From Bacteroidia bacterium (GTDB lineage: Bacteria > Bacteroidota > Bacteroidia > UKL13-3), in NCBI GenBank assembly GCA_025454875.1, contig JALONP010000003.1, forward strand, positions 62,001 through 126,000: DNA of 64,000 bases, read 5' to 3'. A model generated the notes under the pieces. The model made no database searches, was not told where the DNA came from, and saw nothing but the letters and a program-made list of their open reading frames with translations. The position numbers were made by a program, and so were the translations under genes. Shown in pieces: positions 10,601-18,817 of this stretch. Positions within the stretch are counted from its first letter, which is position 1, and each line of letters opens with the position of its first letter.

Positions 10601-11459
10601 TTCCATACAATGTAAATCCAAGCAATACGCGCTCTTTATCCGCTTTACCTTTGTCTTTCAACAAAATGGGACCAGATACACCCATTTGCAATTCATTGTA
10701 GTTGGAGTTATCCAAATAGCCATTAAATGGAGAGGCCGTAATATACTCGAAACTTCTGTTCCAAACCTTAGAAGGTGATTTGGTATTAATAGAGATGGCT
10801 CCACCTATAAAGTCTCCATACTGTGCTGGAGTACCTCCAGTAATAATTTGAATTTGGTCGATTGCATTTTGAGGAATGCTGATACTTGCGTTGCCCTGTA
10901 CACGGACCCCGTCAATATAATAAGCAGTACCATCAGCACGTGCTCCCCTGAAATTTGGCGTTTGGCCAGCCCTAGCATCAACACCAGCAACTGTATTCGC
11001 AATCATATTGGCATTACGTTGCGGCAATGCCATAATTTCTTTAGCCGTTTTGGTATTTTTATTCACACCATCAGGATCAATAAGGGGCTTTTTACGTACG
11101 ATAACTACATCTTCTAACTGCTTACCACCATCGTTTGATTCCATAGGAATATTGGTAAATGCAATTTCATCACTCGCTACATTCACACCAGTGATAACAG
11201 AATTACGGTAACCAATATAAGTTGCTTTTACCGTATAGTTTCCGGGTTGAAGGGTTTTCACAATATAAGAACCGTCTTCATCTGTTAAAACTTGTGCTTT
11301 AACTACCCCATTTAACTCTACCGTCACACTCACAAAATCTAGTGGCTTCTTGGTTTTAGAGTCAATTACTTTCCCTCGGATTTCACCTAATTGGGATTGA
11401 GCTAGTACAACAGAACTAAAGGCGCATAAAGCAAGCAACAAACTGTATATCTTTTTCAT
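7668..11459 (-). CDS. TonB-dependent receptor with carboxypeptidase-like regulatory domain
   Basis: 1263 residues. Signal peptide at 1-20 (LLLALCAFSSVVLAQ); a carboxypeptidase-regulatory-like beta-sandwich at about 25-110 (GEIRGKVIDSKTKKPLDFVS); a plug domain at about 115-235 (PNFRGARADGTAYYIDGVRV, ITGGTPAQYGDFIGG); then a large barrel ending LPRITRLGLSLYF. It resembles SusC-type energy-coupled outer-membrane transporters, but no SusD homologue follows; the next genes are an exported 1312-aa protein and a PorV-like protein. The substrate is unknown. It is first in the operon, 95 bp after the dehydrogenase gene, with no clear terminator between, so some read-through is possible. Confidence 0.88.
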   Translation of the reverse strand: MKKIYSLLLALCAFSSVVLAQSQLGEIRGKVIDSKTKKPLDFVSVTVELNGVVKAQVLTDEDGSYIVKTLQPGNYTVKATYIGYRNSVITGVNVASDEIAFTNIPMESNDGGKQLEDVVIVRKKPLIDPDGVNKNTKTAKEIMALPQRNANMIANTVAGVDARAGQTPNFRGARADGTAYYIDGVRVQGNASISIPQNAIDQIQIITGGTPAQYGDFIGGAISINTKSPSKVWNRSFEYITASPFNGYLDNSNYNELQMGVSGPILLKDKGKADKERVLLGFTLYGSGVYQRDSRLPATPIYKVNDAKLREMEENPLVPQAGGGFLPAGEYLLNSDLQEVGYRQNTADYRVAVNGNFSYQPTSNISLRLGYQGNYFRGRGFSYSNSLTNYDNNQMTQDLTLRSYLQFTQTFGKKTEETKDKPSVISNAFYSVRFSYERRFIESMSAEHMRNQFNYGYVGTFDRYNTNFYQFVAKGFGEAPDTFQVVDNNGQQRTLYLTSYRRLAGLFDTALVYNQSEINRIKGNYNRTIFNYYEQTGRTVSSISQLRGLGGVANGDEPFGIYSNLWASPGALQGNYGKSLNEAYTLYVMSEASIAPKSNPKAKHDVQFGFTYEQQFRRGYNLQSNGLWTLMRQLVNNQFQGYDASRATAVFDANGVFQDTINLARLVDASQQSNFDRNLRTKLIEMGARDAQGRLIDQESQLNTDGYDPSMYSMNMFTANELLNDGNSYVSYFGYDYLGERVKGRPSINQFLNSTDRTLGAYQPVYTAAWVQDKFVFKDLIVRIGLRMERFDANQLVLKDPYALAPVYTAGDVRRGNLLVRPDLIPSSIGDDYVVYVDNKQHVPNLGVSGFRSGNTWFDAQGNPVQDPTQLYKTSVAEGANIDRNTPYLVNEGQTVPTSQSFRDYTPDVKLLPRVWFSFPISTTSQFFGTYDVLAQRPTEANIAQIDDYFYLRNRLSGIISNPDLQMTQVTDYQIGFRQQVGEDAAINIIASYREFRNLIQQFRYNQAWPFDYTTYGNIDFSTVKSIQLEYELRELGNINLSANYMLQFADGTGSNANQTSSLIQAGVPNQRSIFPLDFDTRHTLKGTFDFHYKEGKEYNGPIVGGKKIFENAGINLIFNATSGRPYTQTTNPVPEVQAGVAARAQVKGTINGANLPPQFFTDMNIDKYFTIRSESLSGKSTVYRIRVFLWVQNVFNNINVLNVYRYTGSAYDDGYITSTLAQSQLVTATNSQSLIDLYNIRMVNPGNFALPRITRLGLSLYF

Positions 11460-11553
11460 TCAACTGTGTATTTCAATAATAATAGTAGTAACATCAATTC
11501 GGTAAATTAAACTAATTACGATTACATAATCAAAATTTAATTTTAGCTTCCAA

Positions 11554-12486
11554 TTACCCCAACCTTAACTGATTGATTTTTTGGAGCAAAACCTCACTGA
11601 TTTTTTGGTACGACTCTTCGGTCCAACCGCCTACATGCGGTGATAACACTACTTGTGGCAATGCTATCAAAGTGTTAAAAATAGATTGTTGATTAAGGGT
11701 TAGCAATTGTAAATTTTCATTTTCAAGTACATCTAAACCTGCGCCAACAACTTTACCCGATTTGAGCGAAGCACATAAATCGGCTAAATCTACAATACCT
11801 CCCCTTGCAAGATTCAACAACACAATTGGCTTTTGAAACCCATTTATCCATTCACGTGTCACAAGTCTGCTTGTTTCAGAGGTAAGTGGAACATGCAAGC
11901 TTACAATATCACATCGCGCTTGAAGGTCGTTCATCGTGCTTTCTTGAGCATAGGCATCAGCATAGTTGGTTTTGTATTTATCATAAGCCAATACGGTAGT
12001 TTCAAAACCAGAGAGTTTTTTTGCCACAGCCATGCCAGTATTACCATAACCAATAATGCCTATTGTTTTACCTTTTAACTCCCAACCAGTATTCTCCTTT
12101 CGATTCCAAATGCCTTGGCGAACCTCTTTGTCGGCCTTTTGTAATTTGGTCGCAATACTCAGCAACATGGCCAATGTATGCTCTCCAACTGCATCTGCAT
12201 TGGCTTCTCCTGCATTAAAACAGTAAATATCGTTTCGCTCACAATAGCCAAGGTCTATATTGTCTAAACCGGCACCTGCCCTTCCAATCCATTTTAACTT
12301 TTCAGCATGTAAAAGAACGTTTTCATCAATTGTTGTTTTGGTTCTCACTACCAAACCTTCATAAACTCCAATAGATTCGATTAACTCTTCTCTTGAGCAA
12401 TTGGGTTTGTAATCTACAAGCACTCCTTTGGCTTGCAAACCTTCCAACAATAATGGATGCACTTCGTCAATGATTAATACATTCAT
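11554..12486 (-). CDS. NAD-dependent D-2-hydroxyacid dehydrogenase (phosphoglycerate dehydrogenase-like)
   Basis: 310 residues from the ATG at 12486; an in-frame TTG five codons upstream is less likely because MNVLIIDEVHP is the normal family start. The NAD-binding Rossmann motif is GIIGYGNTGMAVAKKL. The catalytic Arg lies in NLARGGIVD, the Glu in LDVLENE and the His in LSPHVGGWT. The closest functional type is 3-phosphoglycerate dehydrogenase (first step of serine synthesis), but the protein lacks the C-terminal ACT domain, so glyoxylate/hydroxypyruvate or another 2-hydroxyacid is also possible. It lies 76 bp after mgtE on the same strand. Confidence 0.88.
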   Translation of the reverse strand: MNVLIIDEVHPLLLEGLQAKGVLVDYKPNCSREELIESIGVYEGLVVRTKTTIDENVLLHAEKLKWIGRAGAGLDNIDLGYCERNDIYCFNAGEANADAVGEHTLAMLLSIATKLQKADKEVRQGIWNRKENTGWELKGKTIGIIGYGNTGMAVAKKLSGFETTVLAYDKYKTNYADAYAQESTMNDLQARCDIVSLHVPLTSETSRLVTREWINGFQKPIVLLNLARGGIVDLADLCASLKSGKVVGAGLDVLENENLQLLTLNQQSIFNTLIALPQVVLSPHVGGWTEESYQKISEVLLQKINQLRLG

Positions 12487-12562
12487 GATTCTTTCATGCA
12501 ATAATGATTGACCGCGAGTTTACATGAATAGTTTGGTTTTTATGCAAAATGGTTGCATGCAG

Positions 12563-13924
12563 CTAAATAACTGTATATAAAAGCCTGCCAATGGTAAAGT
12601 ATAAAGCCAACCCAAGCAAGTCGTTTGTAGTTGTAATAAATGGTCCAGTAGCAATTGCTGGATCTATTTTCATTTTATGCAGCACCATTGGAATAAATGT
12701 ACCCAAAATGGTTGCAAATACAATGACACTCAATAACGCAACACTTACTGTTATACTCAAATCATATCCTGTAGAAAACAACAGGTTGTAGGCAAACAAT
12801 ACCCCAGAACAGATGAACCCGTTAATGAGTGCAACCCTGAGTTCTTTAAAAATTTTAGGTAAAATGTTTTTTGTGCCAAGCGTATTGTTTGCCAAACCTT
12901 GCACCACAATAGCTGACGATTGCACACCTGCGTTGCCACCCATGGCTGCAATCAAAGGCATGAAAAATGCCATTTCAGGGTGTATGCGGAGTTCTTCTTC
13001 ATATAACTCAATAAACCTTGAAGATGCAATACCTCCTAGCAAACCAATTAACAACCAAGGCAAGCGTGCGCGTGATAAAATCCAAACCTTATCCGAATAA
13101 TCAACATCCTCTGTAATACCCGACATTAATTGGTAATCTTCGTTTGCTTCATCTTTGATTACCTCCACCACATCATCAACTGTTATTCTTCCAACCAATT
13201 GGCCCAAGGCATTTACAACTGGTAACACAACTAAATCGTATTTATCAAATAGGTTGGCAATTTCTTCAGAGTCGGTTGATGTTGATACTGAGATAACCGT
13301 TTCGTTATACACATCAGCAAGTTTGGCCGAAGGGGTGGCAAGAATAAGGTTCTTTAAAGTGATGATTCCTGATAATCGCTCGTAATCATCAACCACATAC
13401 ACCACGTAAATACTTTCTACATTTTCAGCTTGTCGCCTAATTTCTTCAATACACTGTGAAACACTCCAATTAATGTTGGCTTTAACCAATTCAACAGCCA
13501 TTAAACTACCTGCCGTATATTCTTCGTAGTTTAAAAGCGAAAGTAAACTTGAAGCAAACTCAATATCGGTTAAATTAGATATGACCTCTTCTTTTTCTTT
13601 TACCGGAAAATGGGTGAGCACATAAACCGCATCATCTGAGTCCATATTTTGGATAAACTCATCAGCAATTTCTTTCGAGGAATAAGCGGCAAAAAAATGT
13701 TCCCGAACCTTATCTTCCATTTCCACTAAAACCTTAATTGATTTTTCTTTATCAATTAATTTCATCATTTGCCTTGCAATATCTGGCTTAACGGTATCAA
13801 GCAAATCGGCAATATCTTGCGCATAAAGTTCATTCAGTTGATCACGTACTTCTTCCTCTTTGCCTTCTTCAAGCAATTGAACTAAGTGTTTAATCAAATT
13901 CGGATCAACCGTTATTTTCTCCAT
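12563..13924 (-). CDS. mgtE: Magnesium transporter MgtE
   Basis: 453 residues, the standard length. The cytoplasmic N domain of helical repeats (1-130) is followed by two CBS domains (about 135-255; TAGSLMAVELVKANINW, VVNALGQLVGRITVDDVVE) and five membrane helices (285-450) that include the pore region FMPLIAAMGGNAGVQSS. The N and CBS domains act as a Mg2+ sensor that closes the channel when internal Mg2+ is high. The gene overlaps the end of rsmA by 20 bp, so the two are probably translationally coupled. Confidence 0.95.
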   Translation of the reverse strand: MEKITVDPNLIKHLVQLLEEGKEEEVRDQLNELYAQDIADLLDTVKPDIARQMMKLIDKEKSIKVLVEMEDKVREHFFAAYSSKEIADEFIQNMDSDDAVYVLTHFPVKEKEEVISNLTDIEFASSLLSLLNYEEYTAGSLMAVELVKANINWSVSQCIEEIRRQAENVESIYVVYVVDDYERLSGIITLKNLILATPSAKLADVYNETVISVSTSTDSEEIANLFDKYDLVVLPVVNALGQLVGRITVDDVVEVIKDEANEDYQLMSGITEDVDYSDKVWILSRARLPWLLIGLLGGIASSRFIELYEEELRIHPEMAFFMPLIAAMGGNAGVQSSAIVVQGLANNTLGTKNILPKIFKELRVALINGFICSGVLFAYNLLFSTGYDLSITVSVALLSVIVFATILGTFIPMVLHKMKIDPAIATGPFITTTNDLLGLALYFTIGRLLYTVI

Positions 13925-14705
13925 ATTGCTGAATTAATTTGGTTAATTCTATAAATTCAACATAGGTAAGCTCTTCAGCCCGTTTGTTTATAAAATTGTG
14001 CTCCTGCAATAATTCATCTTTCACTTTAAATTGTTGCAAAGCATTTCTTAATTTTTTGCGCCTTTGGTTAAACGCTGTTTTAACCACTTTAAAAAACCAC
14101 TTTTCATCAATTGCAGGTGGTAGCTGCTTGCGCACACAGCGTATTACGCCAGACTTTACTTTTGGAGGTGGATTAAACACATGTTCATCAACAGTAAACA
14201 AATAAGTAACGTCATAGTATGCTTGTGTGAGCACGCTTAAAATACCATACTCTTTTGTACGTGGTGATGCAGCCAAACGTTCAGCAACTTCCTTTTGAAA
14301 CATGCCCACCATCAATGGTATTTGATTGCGGGATGCAAGCAACTTGAATACAATTTGAGAAGAAATATTGTAAGGAAAATTCCCAATAAGAGAGAATGTG
14401 TTCGGAATAAGTTGACTCAAATCAGAAGCTAAAAAATCACCAAACAATACCTGATCTGCATGCATTGGATATGCCTGCTTTAAATAAGTTACCGACTCTT
14501 CATCAATATCAATTGCTATAGTTTTAAACCCACTGTTGGGAAACAAAAATTGCGTAAGCACACCTGTTCCCGGGCCAATTTCCAAAACATATTCTGTTTC
14601 ACAAAAGTCGGTTAGCCCCTTTACAATAGCAGCCGCAATTGAGTGATCAGTCAAAAAATGCTGTCCTAAATGTTTCTTGGCTCTAACCTGTGTTCCTTTA
14701 TTCAT
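13905..14705 (-). CDS. rsmA: 16S rRNA dimethyltransferase RsmA (KsgA)
   Basis: 266 residues. The SAM-binding motif is VLEIGPGTGVLTQFL and the adenine-binding catalytic loop is NFPYNISSQIVF, where a Phe replaces the more common Leu of NLPYN. The C-terminal part with FNQRRKKLRNAL contacts rRNA. It dimethylates two adjacent adenines in helix 45 of 16S rRNA as a late check of 30S assembly. It is the first gene of the rsmA-mgtE pair and diverges from pepA, with 96 bp between the start codons. Confidence 0.96.
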   Translation of the reverse strand: MNKGTQVRAKKHLGQHFLTDHSIAAAIVKGLTDFCETEYVLEIGPGTGVLTQFLFPNSGFKTIAIDIDEESVTYLKQAYPMHADQVLFGDFLASDLSQLIPNTFSLIGNFPYNISSQIVFKLLASRNQIPLMVGMFQKEVAERLAASPRTKEYGILSVLTQAYYDVTYLFTVDEHVFNPPPKVKSGVIRCVRKQLPPAIDEKWFFKVVKTAFNQRRKKLRNALQQFKVKDELLQEHNFINKRAEELTYVEFIELTKLIQQYGENNG

Positions 14706-14721
14706 GTGCGTTGCAAGCTGT

Positions 14722-14729
14722 CAAAAATA
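14722..14729 (-). promoter_or_regulatory. Putative -7 box for rsmA
   Basis: TATTTTTG on the minus strand fits TAnnTTTG exactly and lies 16 nt before the rsmA start. No good -33 TTG is seen at the expected spacing. Confidence 0.4.
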
Positions 14730-14746
14730 GGTGTTCAGATTATACA

Positions 14747-14778
14747 TTGTATACATCTCTCTATTTTTTATACTTTCG
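14747..14778 (+). promoter_or_regulatory. Putative pepA promoter
   Basis: TTG (-33) and TACTTTCG (-7, one base off TAnnTTTG) are separated by 21 nt. The -7 box ends 23 nt before the pepA ATG. Confidence 0.45.
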
Positions 14779-14801
14779 CAAGCAATTAACAAAACGCTAA
14801 A

Positions 14802-16247
14802 ATGCATATTCAACTTAACTTAATACCCAAACTTAATAACAATGTAAGTGTGTGCCTGCTTGCTCACAAAAAAACGAATTGGTCGTCTTTTGGGCTCAAT
14901 TCAGAAGAAATCGAATACATTAACCGTAAAATAAAAGCAGACGAAAAAATGATTGTGGTTAACCAATTTAAACGGTTGGTTATTGTACAACTCATGGAAG
15001 AATTTGACTCGAAAAAAAACTACCACGACAAATTGGAAGGCTTACGCAATGCTGGCCATAAATTGTGCTCCATTGTAAATACCCATAAATACGATAGCAT
15101 TCAATTGCAATCAGTTGATGAGCTAACGAATGAATTACTTGCTATTACAGAAGGTTGCGCTTTAAGCAATTACCAATTTTTAAAGTACAAATCGGAGAAG
15201 AAAGAAAAAAATTCTCTTAAAACAATTGAACTGGTTAGCAAGAAGCTGAGCAAAAAAGAAATTGAATGGCTAGGCATCACCACAGATGCTGTATACAAAG
15301 CAAAAGACCTTGTGAACGAACCTCAATCATACCTTGATGCAGTAACGTTTGCAGACGAAATGAAATCAATGGGCAAAAAAGCGGGGTTGAAGGTTGAGGT
15401 ACTTAATAAAAAACAAATAGAGTCGTTAAAAATGGGAGGGCTTTTGGCCGTAAACAAAGGAAGCCAAACACCTCCTACATTTACCATATTGGAATGGAAA
15501 CCTAAAAAGGCAAAAAACAAACAACCCCTGGTTTTGGTGGGTAAAGGTGTTGTTTATGATACGGGAGGACTAAGCCTTAAGCCTACTCCAAACTCAATGG
15601 ATACAATGAAATGTGATATGGCAGGAGGAGCAGCTGTAGCCTCAGCAATGTATGCCATAGCCAAAGCCCAACTTCCTTATTATGTAGTAGCATTGGTGCC
15701 TGCCACCGATAACCGACCTGGAGAAAATGCGTATACTCCAGGAGACGTAATTAAAATGTATGATGGACAAACGGTTGAAGTACTGAATACAGATGCAGAA
15801 GGGCGAATGTTACTTGCCGATGCCCTTTCATACGCTCAAAAATACAAGCCCGAATTGGTTCTTGATTTTGCTACTTTAACTGGGGCTGCTGCCGCTGCCA
15901 TCGGCCCCTACGGCATTGTGTGTATGGGAACAGCTAATGAAAAACAAAAAGCAGCATTAAAAGAAAGTGGCAATTCTGTTTACGAAAGATTGGTGGAATT
16001 TCCATTTTGGGATGAATATGCAAAATTGATTAAAAGTGATCTGGCAGATATGAAAAACATTGGTGGACCAATTGCAGGTGCGATTACAGCTGGTAAATTT
16101 TTAGAGAAATACACCGATTATCCGTGGATGCATTTTGATATTGCAGGACCAGCCTACTTATCTACTTTGGATAGTTATAGAGGCAAAAACGCTTCTGGAG
16201 TAGCGGTGAGATTGTTGTTCGACTTTATTAAAAACCAGAGCAAGTAG
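14802..16247 (+). CDS. pepA: M17 leucyl aminopeptidase
   Basis: 481 residues. The C-terminal catalytic domain (about 165-481) has the metal-binding segment VGKGVVYDTGGLSLKPTP, MDTMKCDMAGGAAVASAM, and the family signature NTDAEGRMLLADAL with its catalytic Arg and metal-binding Asp/Glu. The N-terminal domain is poorly conserved, as usual for M17. It is a cytoplasmic di-metal, hexameric enzyme that removes N-terminal residues from peptides. It diverges from rsmA and has its own promoter. A decayed four-helix-bundle gene follows 24 bp downstream. Confidence 0.95.
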   Translation: MHIQLNLIPKLNNNVSVCLLAHKKTNWSSFGLNSEEIEYINRKIKADEKMIVVNQFKRLVIVQLMEEFDSKKNYHDKLEGLRNAGHKLCSIVNTHKYDSIQLQSVDELTNELLAITEGCALSNYQFLKYKSEKKEKNSLKTIELVSKKLSKKEIEWLGITTDAVYKAKDLVNEPQSYLDAVTFADEMKSMGKKAGLKVEVLNKKQIESLKMGGLLAVNKGSQTPPTFTILEWKPKKAKNKQPLVLVGKGVVYDTGGLSLKPTPNSMDTMKCDMAGGAAVASAMYAIAKAQLPYYVVALVPATDNRPGENAYTPGDVIKMYDGQTVEVLNTDAEGRMLLADALSYAQKYKPELVLDFATLTGAAAAAIGPYGIVCMGTANEKQKAALKESGNSVYERLVEFPFWDEYAKLIKSDLADMKNIGGPIAGAITAGKFLEKYTDYPWMHFDIAGPAYLSTLDSYRGKNASGVAVRLLFDFIKNQSK

Positions 16248-16271
16248 GTTGGATACGCAAGGAATAGGGTT

Positions 16272-16647
16272 GTGTACAGATCATTCGAAGACTTAGAAGT
16301 TTGGAAACAATCTACAGTTCTAAGACACATGATTTTTGACTAGGTGAAACAGTTCCCAGCTTCCAAAGAAGTTTACGGTAACCAATCAATTATTACGTTC
16401 CTTTAAATCGCATTGTGCCAACATTGCACAGAGGCATGAACGATTCCATCACCAACAGCACATTAACTTTTGCTAAATAGCAAAAGGATTATTGATAGAA
16501 AGTCAAAATGACTTGACAGATGAATTAGGTTGTAAATATGTAACCCAAGATACTTATCAAAAACATAAAAATCAGATACTATATTGTACCAAAATCTTAA
16601 ACGGATATATCCTTTATTTGAAGAAACAAAAAGATAGTGAAAAGTAA
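16272..16647 (+). pseudogene. Decayed four-helix-bundle (23S rRNA IVP/S23-like) protein gene
   Basis: From the GTG at 16272 the first frame reads VYRSFEDLEVWKQSTVLRH, the family start (SFEDLEVWK), but is broken by stops at 16341 and in the middle. After a +1 shift, a second frame reads ANIAQRHERFHHQQHINF, stop, IAKGLLIESQNDL, and then KILNGYILYLKK to a TAA at 16645. Together they align with the whole ~120-aa family (SFEDLEVWK, IPSNIAEG, IAKGSL, LNGLI-YLKK) by memory of the consensus. At least two in-frame stops and one frameshift make it non-functional. Intact members are small helical proteins found alone or in rRNA intervening sequences; their function is poorly known. Confidence 0.72.
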
Positions 16648-16738
16648 TTAATTGGATAAATAATTAAGTTGACAGGTAAATACCATTCTAATGAACTTAC
16701 CCAACCTAATTACTTAACTACCTAAACACTAAACAAAC

Positions 16739-17806
16739 ATGAGCAAACTACCTATCATTGGAATCACCATTGGCGATGTAAACAGTATCAGCATTGAGGT
16801 TATTATTAAAACACTTGCCGATTCACGTATTGCAGATTACTGCACACCAGTTGTGTATGGATCTCCAAAAATCATCTCGTATTGGAAAAAAGCCTTAAAC
16901 CTTACTGATTTCAACCTTTATATTATTAAAGACCTTGACCAAATACACCATAAAAAGTCAAACATTTTGGTTTGTTGGGAAGACGAGGTAGAAATTAAAC
17001 CAGGCGAGGTAACCGTCACCGCAGGAAAGTATGCTTTAAAATCACTTGAGCGTGCTACCCAAGACGCTGTATCAGGCAAAATTCATGGCATTGTTACAGG
17101 TCCTTTAAACAAACACAATGTAAACAGTGATGCGCTGCCATTTACAGGCCACACCGAGTATTTAGCCAGCGCTGCCAATACAAGTGATTATATTATGATG
17201 CTTGTAAGCGAGTCGTTAAAGGTTGGATTGGTAACTGGCCATGTTCCTATTAGTGACGTTGCTTCGAAAATTACCAAGGATGCCATTTTGAAGAAATTGC
17301 GCATCATGAATCAAAGTCTCAAAAAAGATTTTAGCATCACCAAACCCAAAATTGCCGTGCTTGGTTTAAACCCGCATGCTGGGGATAATGGATTACTGGG
17401 CAATGAAGATAAAGATGTTATTGCCGAGGCTGTTAAAATGGCTCAATCGGAGAATATGATTGTATATGGACCCTATCCAGCTGACGGTTTTTTTGGCTCT
17501 CGACAATTTGAAAAATTTGATGCTGTACTGGCAATGTACCATGACCAAGGGTTGATTCCATTTAAATATTTGGCATTTGATGATGGGGTAAATTATACCG
17601 CTGGTTTGCCATTTGTACGCACCTCGCCTGACCATGGGACGGCCTATGCGATTGCTGGAAAAAATCAAGCATCTGAAACTTCTTTGCGGAATGCATTGTA
17701 CATGGCTATAGACATTATAAGAACCAGGAATGAAAACTTCAAAGCATCAGAAAACCCTTTGCCTTTCAGCCCATTGCGCAAAGAGCGGTTTAGAATTGAT
17801 TTCTAA
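16739..17806 (+). CDS. pdxA: 4-hydroxythreonine-4-phosphate dehydrogenase
   Basis: 355 residues. Zn-ligand and substrate motifs are present: LPFTGHTEYLA, AMYHDQGLIPFK and TSPDHGTAYAIAG. PdxA oxidises and decarboxylates 4-phosphohydroxy-L-threonine in the DXP-dependent route to pyridoxal 5'-phosphate. The ATG at 16739 follows a low-complexity AT-rich stretch. The gene is monocistronic as far as can be seen: a decayed gene lies upstream and a hairpin follows. Confidence 0.95.
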   Translation: MSKLPIIGITIGDVNSISIEVIIKTLADSRIADYCTPVVYGSPKIISYWKKALNLTDFNLYIIKDLDQIHHKKSNILVCWEDEVEIKPGEVTVTAGKYALKSLERATQDAVSGKIHGIVTGPLNKHNVNSDALPFTGHTEYLASAANTSDYIMMLVSESLKVGLVTGHVPISDVASKITKDAILKKLRIMNQSLKKDFSITKPKIAVLGLNPHAGDNGLLGNEDKDVIAEAVKMAQSENMIVYGPYPADGFFGSRQFEKFDAVLAMYHDQGLIPFKYLAFDDGVNYTAGLPFVRTSPDHGTAYAIAGKNQASETSLRNALYMAIDIIRTRNENFKASENPLPFSPLRKERFRIDF

Positions 17807-17834
17807 ATCTCTTGTTAATACCAAATTTGTACGC

Positions 17835-17858
17835 AACAGCCTTGCGTAAGGCGGTTTT
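17835..17858 (+). terminator. Probable pdxA terminator
   Basis: AACAGCCTT and AAGGCGGTT form a 9-bp stem with one mismatch and a GCGT loop. Only a short T run (TTTTAGTTATTT) follows, so it may be weak. Confidence 0.45.
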
Positions 17859-17910
17859 AGTTATTTCGTAAGACAATTTCAACAATATCTAAGTATTTCG
17901 TGCTTCACAT

Positions 17911-17973
17911 TGAGGTCTTATAACGGAGCGAAAAAGTCTGATTTCAAAGCAGTCTAATCAATATAAGACCCCA
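17911..17973. repeat. Long inverted repeat in the pdxA-rpmA intergenic region
   Basis: TGAGGTCTTATA (17911-17922) and TATAAGACCCCA (17962-17973) are inverted copies, 11 of 12 bases matching, 39 bp apart. The middle is not protein-like. Its role is unknown; it could be a small decayed element. Confidence 0.5.
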
Positions 17974-18002
17974 CAGTATTATTTATGACCCAATTGCCCG
18001 TA

Positions 18003-18037
18003 AATAAAAAAGCGCATACCGTTGGGGCATGCGCTTT
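18003..18037 (-). terminator. rplU-rpmA terminator
   Basis: On the minus strand, AAAGCGCAT and ATGCGCTTT form a perfect 9-bp stem with an 11-nt loop, followed by TTTTATTTA. It lies 20 nt after the rpmA stop. Confidence 0.85.
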
Positions 18038-18056
18038 GAAGTATTGTTAATGGTAA

Positions 18057-18323
18057 TTATGCCTTTGCTTCTACCGGTTGGATCGAAACATACGAACGGT
18101 CATTTGCTTTCTTTTTGAAAACAACTTTACCATCTACTAGAGCAAACAAGGTATGGTCTTTACCCATTCCAACATTTTCACCTGGGTGGTGTTTGGTTCC
18201 ACGTTGGCGAATAATGATGTTGCCAGCGATAGCTGATTGACCACCGAATATTTTTACGCCCAAGCGCTTACTGTGCGACTCGCGACCGTTTTTAGAACTA
18301 CCTGCCCCTTTTTTATGTGCCAT
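18057..18323 (-). CDS. rpmA: 50S ribosomal protein L27
   Basis: 88 residues. The start [20 protein letters not shown] and the [16 protein letters not shown] segment are the L27 hallmarks. The N-terminal tail reaches the peptidyl-transferase centre. No extra N-terminal prepeptide of the Firmicutes type is present. It is the second gene of the conserved rplU-rpmA operon, 29 nt after rplU. Confidence 0.98.
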   Translation of the reverse strand: MAHKKGAGSSKNGRESHSKRLGVKIFGGQSAIAGNIIIRQRGTKHHPGENVGMGKDHTLFALVDGKVVFKKKANDRSYVSIQPVEAKA

Positions 18324-18352
18324 TGTATTATTCTATTTAAGGTTTTTACTGA

Positions 18353-18664
18353 TTATGCGTTAATTGATTCAATTTGGATTTTGGTAAAGTATTGACGGTG
18401 ACCGTTCATTTTGCGGTAACCTTTTCTACGTTTCTTTTTGAAAACGATTACTTTATCACCTTTTAAGTGCGTAAGTACCTTGGCTTTAACCGAAGCACCA
18501 TCAACTTTAGGCAATCCTACTTTTACTTGTCCGTTATTGTCAACTAACAATACGTCATTCAGTTCAATGCTGGCGCCTTCTGCTTGTTGTAACCTATGTA
18601 CATAAAGCGTTTGGTCTTTTTCTACTTTGAACTGTTGGCCAGCGATTTCCACTATTGCAAACAT
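18353..18664 (-). CDS. rplU: 50S ribosomal protein L21
   Basis: 103 residues, full length. It starts [18 protein letters not shown] and has the conserved basic C-terminal part [19 protein letters not shown] that contacts 23S rRNA. It is the first gene of the rplU-rpmA pair, with a strong promoter just upstream. Confidence 0.98.
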   Translation of the reverse strand: MFAIVEIAGQQFKVEKDQTLYVHRLQQAEGASIELNDVLLVDNNGQVKVGLPKVDGASVKAKVLTHLKGDKVIVFKKKRRKGYRKMNGHRQYFTKIQIESINA

Positions 18665-18696
18665 ATCTTTATTCTTAATTTTGATTTAAAGGACGG

Positions 18697-18726
18697 CAAA
18701 GATATAACTTAAAGTATTATTTACAA
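18697..18726 (-). promoter_or_regulatory. rplU-rpmA promoter
   Basis: TTG, 19 nt, then TATCTTTG on the minus strand: an exact Bacteroidota -33/-7 pair, with the -7 box 32 nt before the rplU start. The -33 lies inside a 24-bp sequence that is repeated at 20464. Confidence 0.7.
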
Positions 18727-18740
18727 GCACTTATTCTAAT
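18717..18740. repeat. 24-bp direct repeat, copy 1
   Basis: This 24-mer contains ACAAGCACTTATTCTAAT and recurs at 20464-20487 with one mismatch. The two copies bracket the T9SS cargo gene. Confidence 0.7.
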
Positions 18741-18817
18741 AATTACTCTTTTAGCCTACTATGCAAATATTAAAAGCTACGCCTCGTTTACTCACCTTAA
18801 GGTTTTTAAATGATTAG

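Noticed and set aside
16650-16738. Repetitive TTACTTAACTACCTAA-type sequence before pdxA
   Set aside because: Low-complexity AT-rich intergenic DNA of a type common in Bacteroidota; no unit or symmetry that can be defined.
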